64,000 nt of DNA from Phreatobacter oligotrophus (GCF_003046185.1 NZ_PZZL01000001.1:124001-188000); one strand, 5' to 3'. Positions 18,623 through 28,091 are shown, counted from the stretch's first letter. Translations and numbers: made by a program. The notes: a model not told the origin generated them from the letters alone.

Positions 18623-19633
18623 ATGACCACCCGGGTCTTCATCAACGGCTTCGGCCGCATCGGCCGCAACGTGCTGCGCGCCATCGTCGAGGGCAAGCGC
18701 AAGGACATCGAGGTGGTCGGCATCAACGACCTCGGTCCGGTCGAGACCAATGCGCACCTGCTGCGCTTCGATTCGGTCCATGGCCGCTTCCCGGCCGAGG
18801 TCTCGGTGGACGGCGACCACATCGTCGTCGCCGGCAAGCGCATCAAGGTCACCGCGATCAAGGATCCGGCCGAGCTGCCGCACAAGGCGCTGAACGTCGA
18901 CGTGGCGATGGAGTGCACCGGCATCTTCACCACCCGCGACAAGGCCGCCGCCCACCTCAAGGCCGGCGCCAAGCGCGTCCTCGTCTCCGCCCCCTGCGAC
19001 GGCGCCGACCTCACCGTCGTCTACGGCGTCAACCACGAGCAGCTGACCAAGGACCACCTGGTCGTCTCGAACGCCTCCTGCACCACCAACTGCCTCGCCC
19101 CCGTCGTCGCCGTGCTCCACAAGACCTGCGGCATCGACAAGGGCTTCATGACCACGATCCACGCCTATACCGGCGACCAGCCGACCCTCGACACGATGCA
19201 CAAGGATCTCTACCGCGCCCGCGCCGCGGCGCTGTCGATGATCCCGACCTCGACGGGCGCGGCCAAGGCCATCGGCCTCGTCATCCCCGAGCTGAAGGGC
19301 CGCCTCGACGGCACCTCGATCCGCGTGCCGACCCCGAACGTCTCGGTGGTGGACTTCAAGTTCATCGCCAAGCGCAAGACCTCGGTCGAGAAGATCAACG
19401 AGGCCATCCTCAAGGCCGCCAAGCGCGGCCCGCTCAAGGGCATCCTCGGCTTCACCGACCAGCCCAACGTCTCCATCGACATGAACCACGACCCGCATTC
19501 GTCGATCTTCGCCCTCGACCAGACCAAGGTCATGGAGGAGAAGCTCGTGCGCGTCCTGTCCTGGTACGACAACGAGTGGGGCTTCTCGAACCGCATGAGC
19601 GACACCGCCGTCGCCCTCGCGAAGCTGATCTGA
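18623..19633 (+). CDS. gap: Glyceraldehyde-3-phosphate dehydrogenase
   Basis: The 336-residue enzyme has the NAD Rossmann motif [14 protein letters not shown], the catalytic [12 protein letters not shown] with Cys153, and the substrate-loop and C-terminal motifs [24 protein letters not shown]. It converts glyceraldehyde 3-phosphate to 1,3-bisphosphoglycerate. The start at 18623 was preferred over an ATG six codons upstream because it has GAGAGG before it and gives the usual length. A strong terminator follows, so pgk may also use its own promoter. Confidence 0.98.
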   Translation: MTTRVFINGFGRIGRNVLRAIVEGKRKDIEVVGINDLGPVETNAHLLRFDSVHGRFPAEVSVDGDHIVVAGKRIKVTAIKDPAELPHKALNVDVAMECTGIFTTRDKAAAHLKAGAKRVLVSAPCDGADLTVVYGVNHEQLTKDHLVVSNASCTTNCLAPVVAVLHKTCGIDKGFMTTIHAYTGDQPTLDTMHKDLYRARAAALSMIPTSTGAAKAIGLVIPELKGRLDGTSIRVPTPNVSVVDFKFIAKRKTSVEKINEAILKAAKRGPLKGILGFTDQPNVSIDMNHDPHSSIFALDQTKVMEEKLVRVLSWYDNEWGFSNRMSDTAVALAKLI

Positions 19634-19644
19634 CCCAAGACCCC

Positions 19645-19675
19645 GGGCCGCCTGTTCCCACAGGCGGCCCTTTTT
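19645..19675 (+). terminator. Intrinsic terminator between gap and pgk
   Basis: A perfect 10-bp stem (19645-19654 with 19661-19670, 6-base loop) is followed by TTTTT. It lies 11 bases beyond the gap stop codon and only 19 bases before pgk, so read-through or attenuation may set the pgk level. Confidence 0.9.
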
Positions 19676-19693
19676 CCGATCGGGATTGCCTGA

Positions 19694-20884
19694 ATGACCG
19701 CCTTCCGCACCCTCGATGACGCCGATCTCAAGGGCAAGCGCGCGCTGGTGCGCGTCGACCTCAACGTGCCGATGGAGGACGGCAAGGTCTCGGACCTCAC
19801 CCGCCTCGAGCGCATCGTGCCGACGCTGACCGACCTCGCCGATGGCGGCGCCAAGGTCATCGTCCTCGCCCATTTCGGCCGGCCGAAGGGCGTCGATCCC
19901 ACCCAGTCCCTGAAGGCCGTCGTGCCCGCCCTGGCCGACGTGCTGAAGCGCCCCGTCGCCTTCGCCGCCGACTGCATCGGCGAGGTCGCGGAGAAGGCCG
20001 TCGCGGCCATCAAGCCGGGCGAGATCCTGGTGCTGGAAAACACCCGCTTCCACAAGGGCGAGGAGAAGAACGAGCCCGATTTCGTCAAGGCGCTGGCCGC
20101 CAATGGCGACATCTGGGTGGCCGATGCCTTCTCGGCAGCCCACCGCGCCCATGCCTCGACCGAGGGCCTTGGCCACATGCTGCCGGCCTATGCCGGGCGC
20201 ACCATGCAGGCCGAGCTGGAGGCGCTGTCGAAGGCGCTCGAGAAGCCGGAGCGGCCGGTCGTCGCCGTGGTCGGCGGCGCCAAGGTCTCGACCAAGCTCG
20301 ACCTGCTCGGCAACCTCTCCAAGAAGGTCGACATCCTCGTCATCGGTGGCGGCATGGCCAACACCTTCCTCGCCGCCGAGGGCAAGGCGGTCGGCAAGTC
20401 GCTCTGCGAGCATGACCTTCTCGATACCGCCCGCACCATCGTTGCCGAAGCCGCGAAGAACGGCTGCCGCATCGTCCTGCCCGTGGACGTCGTCTGCGCC
20501 AAGGAATTCAAGGCCAACGCCGCTCACCGCGTCTGCGGCATCGATGCGATCGCCGCCGACGAGATGATCCTCGACATCGGCCCGCAGTCGGTCGAGCACG
20601 TCGTCTCGCTCCTCGGGCGCGCCAAGACGCTCGTCTGGAACGGGCCCTTCGGCGCCTTCGAGCTGGAGCCCTTCGACAACGGCACGGTCGCCGTGGCCGA
20701 GGCTGCCGCCGAGCTCACCGAGGCCGGCAAGCTCGTCTCCGTCGCCGGTGGCGGCGATACGGTCGCAGCACTCAACCGGGCTGGCGCGGGCGAGCGCTTC
20801 AGCTATGTTTCGACGGCCGGCGGCGCCTTCCTCGAATGGCTCGAGGGCAAGCCGCTGCCGGGTGTGGACGTGCTGAAGGCCTGA
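19694..20884 (+). CDS. pgk: Phosphoglycerate kinase
   Basis: The 396-residue two-domain kinase has the N-terminal [37 protein letters not shown], the hinge [11 protein letters not shown], and the nucleotide-domain motifs [18 protein letters not shown] and [11 protein letters not shown]. It transfers the acyl phosphate of 1,3-bisphosphoglycerate to ADP. All family motifs are intact. It lies 60 bases downstream of gap. Confidence 0.98.
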   Translation: MTAFRTLDDADLKGKRALVRVDLNVPMEDGKVSDLTRLERIVPTLTDLADGGAKVIVLAHFGRPKGVDPTQSLKAVVPALADVLKRPVAFAADCIGEVAEKAVAAIKPGEILVLENTRFHKGEEKNEPDFVKALAANGDIWVADAFSAAHRAHASTEGLGHMLPAYAGRTMQAELEALSKALEKPERPVVAVVGGAKVSTKLDLLGNLSKKVDILVIGGGMANTFLAAEGKAVGKSLCEHDLLDTARTIVAEAAKNGCRIVLPVDVVCAKEFKANAAHRVCGIDAIAADEMILDIGPQSVEHVVSLLGRAKTLVWNGPFGAFELEPFDNGTVAVAEAAAELTEAGKLVSVAGGGDTVAALNRAGAGERFSYVSTAGGAFLEWLEGKPLPGVDVLKA

Positions 20885-20932
20885 CGCGTCGGGACCACCG
20901 CCGGGGCCGGGGGGCTTCCGCGAGAAAGGTCG

Positions 20933-21565
20933 ATGACGCGAGGCATGCCGCGCCGCATCTTTGGCATCCTTCTGACTGTGGCCTGCCTCGCCGGCCTATC
21001 GGCAGCGCGTGCGCAGGACACGCGCCCGACCGTCCTGCTGCTCGACGGCCTCTTCATCTATGTCCACCAGACCTATGTCGGCGTCTCCGCGCTGGCCCCA
21101 AGGCTTGAGGAGATGGGCTACCGGGCCGTGGTCGACACCCATCTCATGGCGCGCACCAGCACCGAGGAGCCCGCCCTCATCATCGGCCATTCCATGGGCG
21201 GCACCAGCGCGCTGAAACATGCGGCCCAGATGGTGGCGGCGGGCAAGCCCGCCCCGGTCATCCTCACCATCGATGCCGCCTTCGGCTCGCCGCCCTGTCC
21301 GGTCGCCCGCTGCACCAACTATTTCAGCCCCGGCTTCCCGAAGCTGGAGGGCGCCGAGAATGTCGATGCCTGGCAGGCCGGCGCCTTCATGGTCAACCAC
21401 GCCATGCTCGCCACCAACGAGACGGTGCAGCGGCTCGTGCTGCAGAAGGCTGCGGCATTGCTCGCCGAGCGTCAGGCCGCCGAGGCGGCACGGCGGACCG
21501 CCGAACTGGCGCCGGGCTTCACGCCGCCGACCAGCGCTCCGGTTCCTATGCCGCGACCACGGTGA
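20933..21565 (+). CDS. Secreted alpha/beta-hydrolase-like protein
   Basis: The 210-residue protein has a signal peptide ending SAARAQ and then TVLLLDGLFIYVHQTYVGVSALAPRL. The lipase-type nucleophile elbow ALIIGHSMGG places Ser87, and LTIDAAFGSPPCPVARCTNYFSPGFPKLEGAENVD follows. The core is shorter than most lipases. A candidate catalytic Asp is in the TIDA segment and a His in VNHAML, but I cannot confirm the triad. The C-terminus is Ala-rich then Pro/Arg-rich. It sits between pgk and fba on the same strand, with AAAGG before the ATG. The substrate is unknown. Confidence 0.75.
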   Translation: MTRGMPRRIFGILLTVACLAGLSAARAQDTRPTVLLLDGLFIYVHQTYVGVSALAPRLEEMGYRAVVDTHLMARTSTEEPALIIGHSMGGTSALKHAAQMVAAGKPAPVILTIDAAFGSPPCPVARCTNYFSPGFPKLEGAENVDAWQAGAFMVNHAMLATNETVQRLVLQKAAALLAERQAAEAARRTAELAPGFTPPTSAPVPMPRPR

Positions 21566-21665
21566 CGCAGGGCTCCTCCAGCGGAAAGGACGGCTTTTTT
21601 TGGCCGCGACCTTGCGCTAGAGGGTCGCCACCGCGCGTTCCAGAACGACAGGACGGAAACCACCC

Positions 21666-22733
21666 ATGGCCCGCATCACCCTCCGCCAGCTGCTCGACCA
21701 CGCCGCCGAGAACGACTACGGCGTGCCCGCCTTCAACATCAACAACATGGAGCAGGCGCTGGCGATCATGACGGCCGCTGACGCGGTGGATGCGCCGGTC
21801 ATCATCCAGGCCTCGCGCGGCGCGCGCTCCTACGCCAACGACATCATGCTCAAGCACATGATGGACGCTGTCACCGAGATCTATCCGCATATCCCGGTCT
21901 GCGTGCATCTCGACCACGGCAACGAGCCGGCGACCTGCATGACCGCCATCCAGGCCGGCTTCACCTCCGTCATGATGGACGGCTCGCTGAAGGCCGACGG
22001 CAAGACCCCCGGCGACTGGGACTACAATGTCGGCGTGACGAAGAAGGTCACCGAGATGGCCCATCTCGGCGGCATCTCGGTCGAGGGCGAGCTCGGCGTG
22101 CTCGGTTCGCTTGAGAGCGGCATGGGCGAGGCCGAGGACGGCCACGGCGCCGAGGGCAAGCTCTCCCACGACCAGCTGCTCACCAATCCCGACGAGGCCG
22201 TGAAGTTCGTCCAGGAGACCAAGGTCGACGCGCTCGCCATCGCCATGGGCACCTCGCACGGCGCCTACAAGTTCACGCGCAAGCCGGACGGCAAGGTCCT
22301 CGCCATGCACGTGATCGAGGAGATCCACCGCAAGCTGCCGAACACCCACCTCGTGATGCACGGTTCCTCGTCGGTGCCGCAGGAGCTGCAGGATATCATC
22401 AACAAGTTCGGCGGCCAGATGAAGCCGACCTGGGGCGTGCCGGTGGAGGAGATCCAGCGCGGCATCAAGCACGGTGTCCGCAAGATCAACATCGACACCG
22501 ACAACCGCATGGCCATGACCGGCCAGATCCGCAAGGTCCTGTCGGAGAACCCGAGCGAGTTCGACCCGCGCAAGTACCTGAAGCCGGCCATGGAGGCGAT
22601 GACCGCCCTCTGCAAGCAGCGCCTGCAGGAGTTCAACACCGCTGGCCAGGCCTCGAAGATCAAGCGCGTTCTGCCGCTGGCCGACATGGCCAAGCGCTAC
22701 GCCAAGGGCGACCTCGACCCGAAGATCGCCTGA
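21666..22733 (+). CDS. fba: Fructose-bisphosphate aldolase, class II (Calvin-cycle type)
   Basis: The 355-residue zinc aldolase has [43 protein letters not shown] (zinc and catalytic motif), [13 protein letters not shown] and [18 protein letters not shown]. The final part is [33 protein letters not shown]. The length and [18 protein letters not shown] segment match the CbbA-like subgroup. It cleaves or makes fructose 1,6-bisphosphate. No RuBisCO or phosphoribulokinase genes are in the window, so a glycolytic or gluconeogenic role is the default. It is followed by a clear terminator. Confidence 0.97.
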   Translation: MARITLRQLLDHAAENDYGVPAFNINNMEQALAIMTAADAVDAPVIIQASRGARSYANDIMLKHMMDAVTEIYPHIPVCVHLDHGNEPATCMTAIQAGFTSVMMDGSLKADGKTPGDWDYNVGVTKKVTEMAHLGGISVEGELGVLGSLESGMGEAEDGHGAEGKLSHDQLLTNPDEAVKFVQETKVDALAIAMGTSHGAYKFTRKPDGKVLAMHVIEEIHRKLPNTHLVMHGSSSVPQELQDIINKFGGQMKPTWGVPVEEIQRGIKHGVRKINIDTDNRMAMTGQIRKVLSENPSEFDPRKYLKPAMEAMTALCKQRLQEFNTAGQASKIKRVLPLADMAKRYAKGDLDPKIA

Positions 22734-22757
22734 TCCCGCACCGCGCGGCCAGAATTG

Positions 22758-22790
22758 AACGGGGAGGCGCGAGCCTCCCCGTTGTCGTTT
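22758..22790 (+). terminator. Terminator after fba
   Basis: A perfect 11-bp stem (22758-22768 with 22773-22783, 4-base loop) is followed by a T-rich tail (GTCGTTT). It lies 25 bases beyond the fba stop, between fba and the convergent gene. Confidence 0.8.
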
Positions 22791-22832
22791 GTGCCAGGTG
22801 TCAGGAGGGCAGGGGCCAGCGGCCCCCCGTCC

Positions 22833-24743
22833 TCACTCGTTGGCCTTCACCTCGATGGTGAACATCGGCAGCACGGCGAAGGGCGAGCCGCGCATGCTCA
22901 CCGCCAGCGCCGCCAGCGGGATGTCGCCCTTCGGCTTCAGCGTGATGGCGAGCGAGCTCGGATCGTCGATGAACTCGCCGATCGCCTCGCTGATGGTCTC
23001 GGCCAGCGCCCGGTCCTGGATGAACTGGCCGATGAGGGCGGTCGCCTGCTCCTTGAGCTGCTCCTTGAAGTCGTCCTCGTTCACGCCGGCCTGCTGGGCG
23101 GAATGGGCGATGAGCGCCGCGACGCCGCCGTCCTCGGTGAAGGTCAGCGTCGTCGCGCCGGCCTTGGCGGAGAGGCCGAGCACCGCCGCGGAATTCGGCA
23201 GGCCCTCGATCTGCGCCCGCTCGAGGCCGCCGATGGCGGTCACGAGCTTCAGCGAGCCGACATCGTCGACCTCGATGGTGATGTTGCGGGCGCGCAGCTC
23301 ACGGGCCGTGTCGACATATTCGAGGTCGATCTCGGCGGCGAGCTTCACGAGGTTGGTAAGGCCGATCGGGGCCACCTGCGCCCGCTGGGCACCGGTGATC
23401 GGCGCCTCGAAGCCGGTCAGCTTGGCGCGCAGCCGCGACGGCATGAGGCCGATGCGCTGGCCGCTCTCCACCTCGAAGCGGCCGACCTTGGCGAGACGGG
23501 TCGTACCCTGCTTGACGTCGATGTCCTCGGCGACCACGCGGCGGATGTCGGGATAGGCGGTGGGCGGCACCGGCTGGCCCGCGGAGAAGCGGCCCTCCGA
23601 GAAGTCCTTGGCCAGGGCCAGGAGGCCGGTGGCGTCGATGCCCTCGACCGTGATGCGGCCGATGCTCGTGTCCTGGTTGTTCGCCGAGACCTGCATCCCC
23701 GCGAATTCGAAGGAGGCGATCTTGCCCTGCGAGACACCGGCAAGGGCGAAGCGGTTCATCACCACCGGCTGGCGCGCCTCGGTCTGGCCGCGGAAGCCGG
23801 CCATCTCGACCCGCTCGATGTCGAGGCGGGCCAGGAGCTCGGCGAGCAGGCCCATGCTGCGGCGGCGCGTCTCCTCGTTGGTGGAGGAGGGATCGATCTC
23901 CTGCATGGCCTGGCTCAGGGCCACCAGCGAGCGCTCGCCGGGACGGGTGGAGATCTTGCCGAAGGTGATGGACTCGATGGTGAAGGGGGTACCGTTGGTG
24001 CCCGTGCCACGGATCGTGCCGAGGCTGCCGCTCTCCAGCGCCACGGCGGTGGCGTTGCCCGTGCGCACGCCGGTCGCCGTGTCGAGGCCGATGAAGCGGC
24101 TGGTGCCGATCTCGACGCGCGAGCCGGTCTGGCCCTCGGTCGGGCTGGTCACGATGCCGCCGATCACCAGTTCGCCGACGCGGCCGCGCTGGTAGTTGGT
24201 CAGCCGCACGTCGCGATAGGCAGCCTGCTCCATCTTGCCGTCGCGCCGGCGCTGCAGCGTCAGGCTCGGGACGGTGATGGTCTGGGCGGAATAGCCGGTG
24301 ATGGTCGCCTCGTTGGCGCCCTGGAAGAACGGCTCGCGGGTGGCGAGGCTGCCGAGCAGCGCGGCGAGCGAACCCTGCGCGCCAGCGATCTCGACGCTGT
24401 CGATCTTGTAGGACTGGCCATCGGCGGCGGTGCCCTCGACGCCCTGCAGCACGACGCGCGAATTGGTCAGCGCATCCGTCGCGCCGATCCCGCCGGTGAC
24501 GGTGACGGTGGCGATCTTCACGCCGATCGGCCGCTCGCCGGTGGAGGAATAGGTGATGTTGGCGAGCACGGCCGCGCCGCCCTCGTCGCGGCTCTCGCCG
24601 ACCGCGCCGGAGCCGATCTGCAGGCCGGGCAGGGCCGCCATCGCCGCCCGCGACAGGTCCTCCGCGGGCCCGGCAAGCGCTGACGAACCGAGGGCGAAGA
24701 GCACAAAGGCGGAGAGCCGCAACGAACGGGTTGATCGCATCAT
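22833..24743 (-). CDS. Large exported protein of unknown function
   Basis: I do not recognise this 636-residue protein. It begins with a signal peptide (MMRSTRSLRLSAFVLFALGSSALA) and has no later membrane helix, so it should be periplasmic. The body is beta-rich and acidic. Two segments look related: residues about 180-235 (YRDVRLTNYQRGRVGELVIGG... IGTSRFIGLDTATG) and about 340-395 (VMNRFALAGVSQGKIASFEFAG... IGRITVEGIDATG), suggesting an internal duplication. A helical stretch near residues 540-600 (EDDFKEQLKEQATALIGQFIQDRALAETISEAIGEFIDD) precedes the end. AGGA stands ten bases before ATG 24743. It is convergent with fba. Confidence 0.8.
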   Translation of the reverse strand: MMRSTRSLRLSAFVLFALGSSALAGPAEDLSRAAMAALPGLQIGSGAVGESRDEGGAAVLANITYSSTGERPIGVKIATVTVTGGIGATDALTNSRVVLQGVEGTAADGQSYKIDSVEIAGAQGSLAALLGSLATREPFFQGANEATITGYSAQTITVPSLTLQRRRDGKMEQAAYRDVRLTNYQRGRVGELVIGGIVTSPTEGQTGSRVEIGTSRFIGLDTATGVRTGNATAVALESGSLGTIRGTGTNGTPFTIESITFGKISTRPGERSLVALSQAMQEIDPSSTNEETRRRSMGLLAELLARLDIERVEMAGFRGQTEARQPVVMNRFALAGVSQGKIASFEFAGMQVSANNQDTSIGRITVEGIDATGLLALAKDFSEGRFSAGQPVPPTAYPDIRRVVAEDIDVKQGTTRLAKVGRFEVESGQRIGLMPSRLRAKLTGFEAPITGAQRAQVAPIGLTNLVKLAAEIDLEYVDTARELRARNITIEVDDVGSLKLVTAIGGLERAQIEGLPNSAAVLGLSAKAGATTLTFTEDGGVAALIAHSAQQAGVNEDDFKEQLKEQATALIGQFIQDRALAETISEAIGEFIDDPSSLAITLKPKGDIPLAALAVSMRGSPFAVLPMFTIEVKANE

Positions 24744-24928
24744 CGGTTGGATCCTGACGTCTGGATGGACCTGAACGGCCATCACCATAGCATGGGCTCA
24801 GTTGATTTCCCGCCGCGATGGCCGCATGGAAACGAGGCTCCTGCGGAGATGTTTCAGAACGATGTCGGTTCCGCGGCATCGCCTGGGCGACCGCTTTTTC
24901 GCCGCTTTCACCGCTAGGGTGCCGCGCC

Positions 24929-25600
24929 ATGCCCGCCGACCGTTCCACCGACGCCGCGCCGACCCAGCTCGTGCTGGTGACGCCGATCCTTGGCGATCCC
25001 GCCTCTTTCGCCGCATCGCTGGAGACGGCGCTGGCTGCGGGTCCTGTCGCCGCCGTCATTGCCCGTTTCGAGGCCTGCGACGACAGGACGCTGGTGAACC
25101 GCATCAAGGCGCTCGCCCCCCTCGTCCAGGGCCGTGGCGCCGCCCTGATGGTGGAGGCGCCCGTCGAGGTCGCTGCCCGGGCCGGCGCTGACGGCATCCA
25201 TCTCACCTATGCGCCCGAGGCGCTCAGCGACGCGGTCTCCCGCCTCGCGCCCCAGCGGATGGTCGGTGTCGGCGGCCTGCGCTCGCGCGACGACGCCATG
25301 GCGGCCGGCGAGGCCGGTGCCGACTATGTGATGTTCGGCGAGCCCATCGTCTCGCGCCATGCCGAGAAGAATGGCCAGATGCCGCCCTTCGCCGCCGTCG
25401 TCGAGCGGGTGGGCTGGTGGGCCGAGCTCTTCGAGGTCCCGGTCGTCGGCCTTGCCCAGGATATTGACGGCGTCGCCGCGCTGGCTCGGGTGCGGGCCGA
25501 TTTCGCCGCCATCGGCGAGCCGGTCTGGAGCCATGACGGCGGGCCCGCCGCCGCGGTCACCGCGGCGCTTGCCCTGATCGCGGCGGAGACGCCGGCATGA
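24929..25600 (+). CDS. Thiamine-phosphate-synthase-like TIM-barrel protein with altered active site
   Basis: The 223-residue protein keeps the ThiE/TenI scaffold: VLVTPILGDPASF, GADGIHL, MVGVGG, AGADYVMFGEPI, VPVVGLAQDI. The residues that bind substrate in ThiE are changed. The QxREK strand reads IARFEA (44-49), the Asn-Asp pair is Glu76-Ala77, the GQED segment is TYAP (93-96), GVSxHT is GVGG, and GPxxxT is GEPIVS. It therefore probably does not make thiamine phosphate. A four-base ATGA overlap couples it to the Sel1 protein. The ATG at 24929 was chosen by alignment; an upstream extension to 24818 is non-homologous. Confidence 0.8.
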   Translation: MPADRSTDAAPTQLVLVTPILGDPASFAASLETALAAGPVAAVIARFEACDDRTLVNRIKALAPLVQGRGAALMVEAPVEVAARAGADGIHLTYAPEALSDAVSRLAPQRMVGVGGLRSRDDAMAAGEAGADYVMFGEPIVSRHAEKNGQMPPFAAVVERVGWWAELFEVPVVGLAQDIDGVAALARVRADFAAIGEPVWSHDGGPAAAVTAALALIAAETPA

Positions 25601-26592
25601 GGCGCGCCGCGCTCCTCGCCGGGCTTGGTCGTGTTGCCGGGCTTGGTCTCGTCGCCGCACTTGGCCTTTCGCTCGCGGCCTCGGGCGCCGTCGCCCAGAC
25701 GCGCCCGCCCGCGCGTCCCGCACCGGCGGCGCCCGCGCCGGCCGCCCGTCCGGAGCCGCCGAGCGTCGAATCGGCCTATGCCGCTTGGCAGCGCGGCCGT
25801 TACCTCACCGCCTTCCGCGAGGCGACCGAGCGCGTCGAGGCCCTCGCCGATCCGGTGTCGATGACCATGCTCGGCGAACTCCACGCTGCCGGCATCGGCA
25901 TTCCCCAGAACGAGGAGCGGGCGCTCGGCTGGTATCGCCTCGCCGCCGAGCGCAACGAGCGCAACGCCATCTTCTCCCTCGGCATGTTCCACATCGAGGG
26001 CCGTGCCGGCCTGACGCGCGATCCCGCACTCGCCCGGCCCTTTTTCGAGCGCGCCGCGGCCCTCGGTCATGTCGCAGCCGCCTACAATCTCGGCCTTCTG
26101 GCGCTGGCCGGCCAGGGCGGGGAGGTCGACCCCGCCGCTGCCGCGCGCTGGTTCCAGCGCGCCGCCGACCTCGGCAATGCCGACGCGCAATATGCCTTCG
26201 CCGTCATGCTGAAGGACGGCAACGGCATTCCAGCCGACCTGCCGCGCGCTGCCAGCTACATGCAGCGCGCCGCCCTTCAGGACCTCCTTGAGGCGCAGAT
26301 CGACTTCGCCGTCATGCTCTTCAACGGCCAGGGCCTGCCGAAGGACGAGGCCCGCGCCGCCAGCTTCTTCCGCAAGGCGGCGCTGCGGGGCAACCCGCTC
26401 GCCATGAACCGCTACGCCCGCCTGCTGGCCGCTGGCCGCGGCACCCGCCCGGACGCGAAGATGGCGGCGCAATGGCACATCACCGCCCATATGCTGGGGG
26501 CTCCCGACTCCTGGCTTCAGGACTATGTTCGCAACATGGACCCCGTGCAGCGCGAGGCCGCCGAGCAGGGCGCCCGCGACTGGCTGCGCTGA
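25597..26592 (+). CDS. Exported Sel1-repeat protein
   Basis: The 331-residue protein has a signal peptide (about residues 1-34, ending GAVAQ), a Pro/Ala-rich linker, then at least five tandem Sel1-like TPR repeats. They show the A-x2-W/F-x3-A-A-x-G-x3-A pattern: RALGWYRLAAERNERNAIFSLG, LARPFFERAAALGHVAAAYNLG, AARWFQRAADLGNADAQYAFA, AASYMQRAALQDLLEAQIDFA, AASFFRKAALRGNPLAMNRYA. Such solenoids act as protein-binding scaffolds in the periplasm. The start overlaps the ThiE-like gene by four bases, so the two products are made together; their connection is unexplained. Confidence 0.9.
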   Translation: MRRAALLAGLGRVAGLGLVAALGLSLAASGAVAQTRPPARPAPAAPAPAARPEPPSVESAYAAWQRGRYLTAFREATERVEALADPVSMTMLGELHAAGIGIPQNEERALGWYRLAAERNERNAIFSLGMFHIEGRAGLTRDPALARPFFERAAALGHVAAAYNLGLLALAGQGGEVDPAAAARWFQRAADLGNADAQYAFAVMLKDGNGIPADLPRAASYMQRAALQDLLEAQIDFAVMLFNGQGLPKDEARAASFFRKAALRGNPLAMNRYARLLAAGRGTRPDAKMAAQWHITAHMLGAPDSWLQDYVRNMDPVQREAAEQGARDWLR

Positions 26593-26666
26593 GGCCGGAC
26601 CCCGCCGGACTTGACCCCCGGTCCCTTTCGCGGGCATGACCGCCGCGAACCATCCGAAAGACCGAT

Positions 26667-27464
26667 ATGCTCCGCTCAGCCCTTCTCAACGTCATGGTCG
26701 GCGCCGCCCTCAAGGCGGGACGCAGCCTCAAGCGCGACTTCGGCGAGGTCGAGAACCTCCAGGTCTCGCTCAAGGGCCCGGCCGATTTCGTCTCCGCCGC
26801 CGACCGCAAGGCCGAGCAGATCGTCAAGACCGAGCTGATGAAGGCCCGCCCGGGCTACGGTTTCATCGGCGAGGAGGGCGGCGAGGAGAAGGGTTCCGAC
26901 AGCACCCATACCTGGATCGTCGACCCGCTCGACGGCACCACCAATTTCCTCCACGGCATCCCGCATTTCGCGGTGTCCATCGGCCTCGTGCGCAATGACG
27001 TGCCGGTCGCCGGCGTCGTCTACAACCCCGCCAACGACGAGCTCTATGTCGCCGAGCGCGGCACCGGAGCCTTCCTCAACGACCGCCGCCTGCGCGTCTC
27101 GGCGCGGCGCAAGCCGGAGGACAGCGTCGTGGGTGGCGGCATTCCGCACATCGCCCGCGGCGACCATGTCCAGTTCCGCAACGAGCTGAAGGTGGTGCAG
27201 TCGCGCTTCGGCGGCGTGCGCCGCATGGGCGCTTGCGCCCTCGACCTCGCCTATGTCGCGGCCGGCCGTTTCGACGGGTTCTGGGAGCGCGGTGTCAGCC
27301 CCTGGGACATCGCGGCAGGCATCGTGCTGATCCGCGAGGCCGGCGGCTTCGTCACCGATTGCGACGGCCATGACAACATGCTGCTCACCGGGACGGTGTG
27401 CTGCGGCAACGAGCCGATCCACAAGGAACTGCTCGCGGCGGTGAAGGAAGGCCAGCGGGGCTGA
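26667..27464 (+). CDS. suhB: Inositol monophosphatase family protein (SuhB-like)
   Basis: The 265-residue Mg-dependent phosphatase has FIGEEGGEE, the metal-binding signature WIVDPLDGTTNFLHGIPHFAVSIGL, LDLAYVAAGRFDGFWERGVSPWDIAAG and a closing GGFVTDCDG. In proteobacteria this family includes SuhB, which also takes part in rRNA antitermination, as well as histidinol- and inositol-phosphate phosphatases; the sequence alone does not decide the substrate. The next gene follows after one base, suggesting an operon. Confidence 0.92.
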   Translation: MLRSALLNVMVGAALKAGRSLKRDFGEVENLQVSLKGPADFVSAADRKAEQIVKTELMKARPGYGFIGEEGGEEKGSDSTHTWIVDPLDGTTNFLHGIPHFAVSIGLVRNDVPVAGVVYNPANDELYVAERGTGAFLNDRRLRVSARRKPEDSVVGGGIPHIARGDHVQFRNELKVVQSRFGGVRRMGACALDLAYVAAGRFDGFWERGVSPWDIAAGIVLIREAGGFVTDCDGHDNMLLTGTVCCGNEPIHKELLAAVKEGQRG

Positions 27465-27465
27465 G

Positions 27466-28014
27466 ATGGGGCAGGCCAAGCGGCGCAGGGAAGCCGGCGA
27501 CCGGATCTCCCACTGCCGGACCTGCACCTATTGCTGCTCGCTGCCGCGCATCGAGGCTCTCGACAAGCCCGCCTACCGTCCATGCACCCATATTGCCGGG
27601 GGCGGATGCTCCATCTTCGGCCAGCCGGAACGTCCGGCTGCCTGCCTCGCCTATGCCTGCGCCTATCTGACGGCGCGGATGACCGAGGCGCCCGAGCGCA
27701 ACCGCATCCCCCATCCGCTCGATTGCGGCGCCTATTTCCACCGCGATCCCGTGGAGAAGGTGATCTTCCTGTTCGTCGATCCGGCGCGGCCGCTCTACTG
27801 GAAGACCTCGGCGCTGCTGGTCGATTTCCTGAAGATGCAGGTCGGCGCCGGTTTCGCCCTGTTCGTCACCGATCGCGGCCGCGAAATGCTCATCCGCGAC
27901 GTCGCGACGCTCAGCGAGGTGCTGGCCCGCGACATGGTCGCGATCGCCGATCGCGACGGCCGCCCGCTCGACGTCCCGAGCTTCCGCGAGGCAAAGGCGG
28001 CGCCTTTCGCCTAA
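27466..28014 (+). CDS. Cys-cluster protein resembling YkgJ-type metal-chelating proteins
   Basis: The 182-residue protein has a basic start (MGQAKRRREAGDR), then a CxxCxxCC cluster (Cys17, 20, 23, 24), PCTHI with Cys40-His42, GGGCSIF with Cys48, and CLAYAC with Cys60 and Cys65. This order follows the zinc/iron-chelating YkgJ/UPF0153 pattern. The C-terminal half is an ordinary folded domain (EKVIFLFVDPARPLYWKTSALL, MLIRDVATLSEVLARDM). Function unknown; a metal or Fe-S site is likely. It is one base after the inositol-phosphatase gene. Confidence 0.75.
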   Translation: MGQAKRRREAGDRISHCRTCTYCCSLPRIEALDKPAYRPCTHIAGGGCSIFGQPERPAACLAYACAYLTARMTEAPERNRIPHPLDCGAYFHRDPVEKVIFLFVDPARPLYWKTSALLVDFLKMQVGAGFALFVTDRGREMLIRDVATLSEVLARDMVAIADRDGRPLDVPSFREAKAAPFA

Positions 28015-28091
28015 ATACCACAGGTTGTGTGGTGTCCTTTACCCCGCTTTAAATGACCCTGCGGCAGTCTGACGCTTCCGGACGAGGCTTC

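Noticed and set aside
16428-20599. Long open frames of 679 and 713 codons on the minus strand opposite tkt, gap and pgk
   Set aside because: They are antisense shadows of G+C-rich codon usage: low-complexity Gly/Arg/His/Asp-rich translations with no family motifs, exactly opposite intact housekeeping genes.
28015-28045. Short imperfect hairpin (ACCAC...GTGGT) before the diguanylate cyclase gene, considered as a terminator
   Set aside because: The stem is only about five base pairs and the T-rich tail is short; not enough to support termination.
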